From assembly GCA_025464735.1 (NCBI GenBank), contig JAODMX010000007.1, positions 1-6,085 on the forward strand: DNA of 6,085 nucleotides. The letters run 5' to 3'. This document shows, one piece after another, positions 5,514-6,085 of this stretch; within the stretch, counting starts at the first letter, position 1; every line of letters starts with the position of its first letter. The notes beneath the pieces were generated by a model that had not been told where the DNA came from, made no database searches, and worked only from the letters and a program-made list of their open reading frames with translations. The position numbers and the translations under genes are program-made. The DNA is from Frondihabitans sp. GTDB lineage: Bacteria > Actinomycetota > Actinomycetes > Actinomycetales > Microbacteriaceae.

Positions 5514-5593
5514 GTCTCCACTGTGCTGCTCACGCAGCGAGTGCAACAGAGAGCGCTCAGCCAAGGATCCGGAGTCCCTGATTGGATGTCCCC
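5514..5593. promoter_or_regulatory. Divergent spacer between the SDR and GH15 genes
   Basis: These 80 bases must hold the promoters for both divergent genes unless the genes are driven from elsewhere. I see no convincing -10/-35 pair on either strand. Visible symmetry is limited to the palindrome GAGCGCTC (5551-5558) and a 5-base stem-loop at 5525-5538. The GH15 start lacks a clear Shine-Dalgarno; the only CGGAG lies about 20 bases upstream. Confidence 0.4.
5525..5538 (-). promoter_or_regulatory. Small GNRA-type hairpin in the SDR leader
   Basis: Read on the minus strand this is GCTGC-GTGA-GCAGC, a perfect 5-base stem closed by a GUGA loop, which fits the stable GNRA tetraloop class. It ends 11 bases upstream of the SDR start codon, just before the GGAG ribosome-binding sequence. 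If transcribed it could influence ribosome access or mRNA stability. Whether the transcript includes it is unknown. Confidence 0.25.
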
Positions 5594-6085
5594 ATGCCCC
5601 TCGCGATCGAAGACTACGCATTGATCGGCGACTGCCACACGGCCGCCCTCGTCGGCAAAGACGGCAGCATCGACTGGCTCTGCCTTCCCCGGTTCGACTC
5701 CGCTTCCATGTTCGCCGCCATTCTCGGCAACGAAGACAGCGGCCGGTGGTTGGTCGCACCGTCCGACGCGACCTCGACGTCGACCCGGAGCTACATCGAC
5801 GACACCTTCGTCCTGGTCACGACCTGGACCACTCCCACCGGCGAGGTCGAAGTCACCGACCTCATGCCGTACGGCGACCGGCGTGCCGATCTCATCCGCC
5901 GGATCCGGGGCATCTCCGGCACGGTGACGATGAACGACGACATCCGGATCCGATTCGGCTACACGACCGCGATCCCCTGGATCAGGCAGATGCCCGACCA
6001 CGGCGACAACGCCCTCATCGCGATCGCCGGCCCCGACGCCGTCATCGTGCGCGGCCCGAAGCTCAAGGCATCCGACCACACGCAC
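5594..6085 (+). CDS. GH15 (glucoamylase/trehalase-like) glycoside hydrolase, N-terminal part
   Basis: The reading frame is open from ATG 5594 to the window end: 164 complete codons, with the remainder outside. The start reads MPLAIEDYALIGDCHTAALV, followed by GKDGSIDWLCLPRFDS (21-36), the hallmark opening of the cytoplasmic GH15 proteins of actinobacteria that include characterised mycobacterial trehalase. The segment present is the N-terminal beta-sandwich domain; the catalytic (alpha/alpha)6 barrel with its acidic residues would lie beyond the edge. No signal peptide is visible. Substrate may be trehalose or another alpha-glucan and cannot be decided from this part. The ATG is preferred over an in-frame TTG at 5582 because the protein then starts right at the conserved block. 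The gene is divergent from the SDR gene. Confidence 0.9.
   Translation, partial: MPLAIEDYALIGDCHTAALVGKDGSIDWLCLPRFDSASMFAAILGNEDSGRWLVAPSDATSTSTRSYIDDTFVLVTTWTTPTGEVEVTDLMPYGDRRADLIRRIRGISGTVTMNDDIRIRFGYTTAIPWIRQMPDHGDNALIAIAGPDAVIVRGPKLKASDHTH

Noticed and set aside
4479..5624. 381-codon plus-strand open frame across the end of hipA and opposite the SDR gene
   Set aside because: It overlaps two well-supported genes, is low-complexity and Arg/Leu-rich, and shows no family motif.
5510..6085. 191-codon minus-strand open frame at the right edge
   Set aside because: The plus strand from 5594 encodes a clear GH15 N-terminus; the antisense frame is Asp/Val/Gly-rich with no recognisable domain.

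Overview
The window looks like ordinary chromosomal DNA from a high-GC actinobacterium. Microbacteriaceae or a close relative is my best guess, from protein style only (an MCGRFV-type SRAP protein, an actinobacterial GH15 trehalase-like N-terminus, a TTG start with a strong Shine-Dalgarno). It is gene-dense, and no gap exceeds about 125 bases. I see no rRNA, tRNA, CRISPR array, insertion sequence or phage gene.

Layout. On the minus strand at the left edge is the 5' part of an osmoprotectant (ProV/OpuCA-like) ABC transporter ATPase gene (1-385, cut by the window). Upstream of it, on the same strand, is a TetR-type regulator (508-1158, TTG start). A 66-base divergent spacer with a 19-base near-palindrome separates the regulator from a plus-strand pair: a SRAP/HMCES-like abasic-site protein (1225-1938) and, 4 bases later, an App1/DUF2183 HAD-type phosphatase (1943-3001). 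Next comes a compact hipBA-type toxin-antitoxin module (hipB-like 3086-3445, hipA-like 3445-4752, sharing one base) behind a short AT-rich control region. Converging on hipA is a DltE-like short-chain dehydrogenase (4770-5513, minus strand). Divergent from that, at the right edge, is the 5' part of a GH15 glucoamylase/trehalase-family gene (5594 to the window end, plus strand).

How the genes may work together. HipB and HipA form a clear functional pair: repressor/antitoxin plus Ser/Thr kinase toxin, translationally coupled. The SRAP and App1 genes are probably co-transcribed, but no shared pathway is obvious. The other genes look like independent neighbours. Osmoprotectant uptake at one edge and a possible trehalase at the other could both relate to osmotic stress, but they are 5 kb apart and nothing in the sequence connects them.

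The most interesting structure is the hipBA control region (about 3039-3098). A 9-base perfect inverted repeat brackets a TATAGT -10 element, and that element sits so close to the hipB ATG that a leaderless transcript is predicted. Two further symmetric elements and a third TGCAAT copy lie next to it. I found no convincing undescribed multi-gene system.
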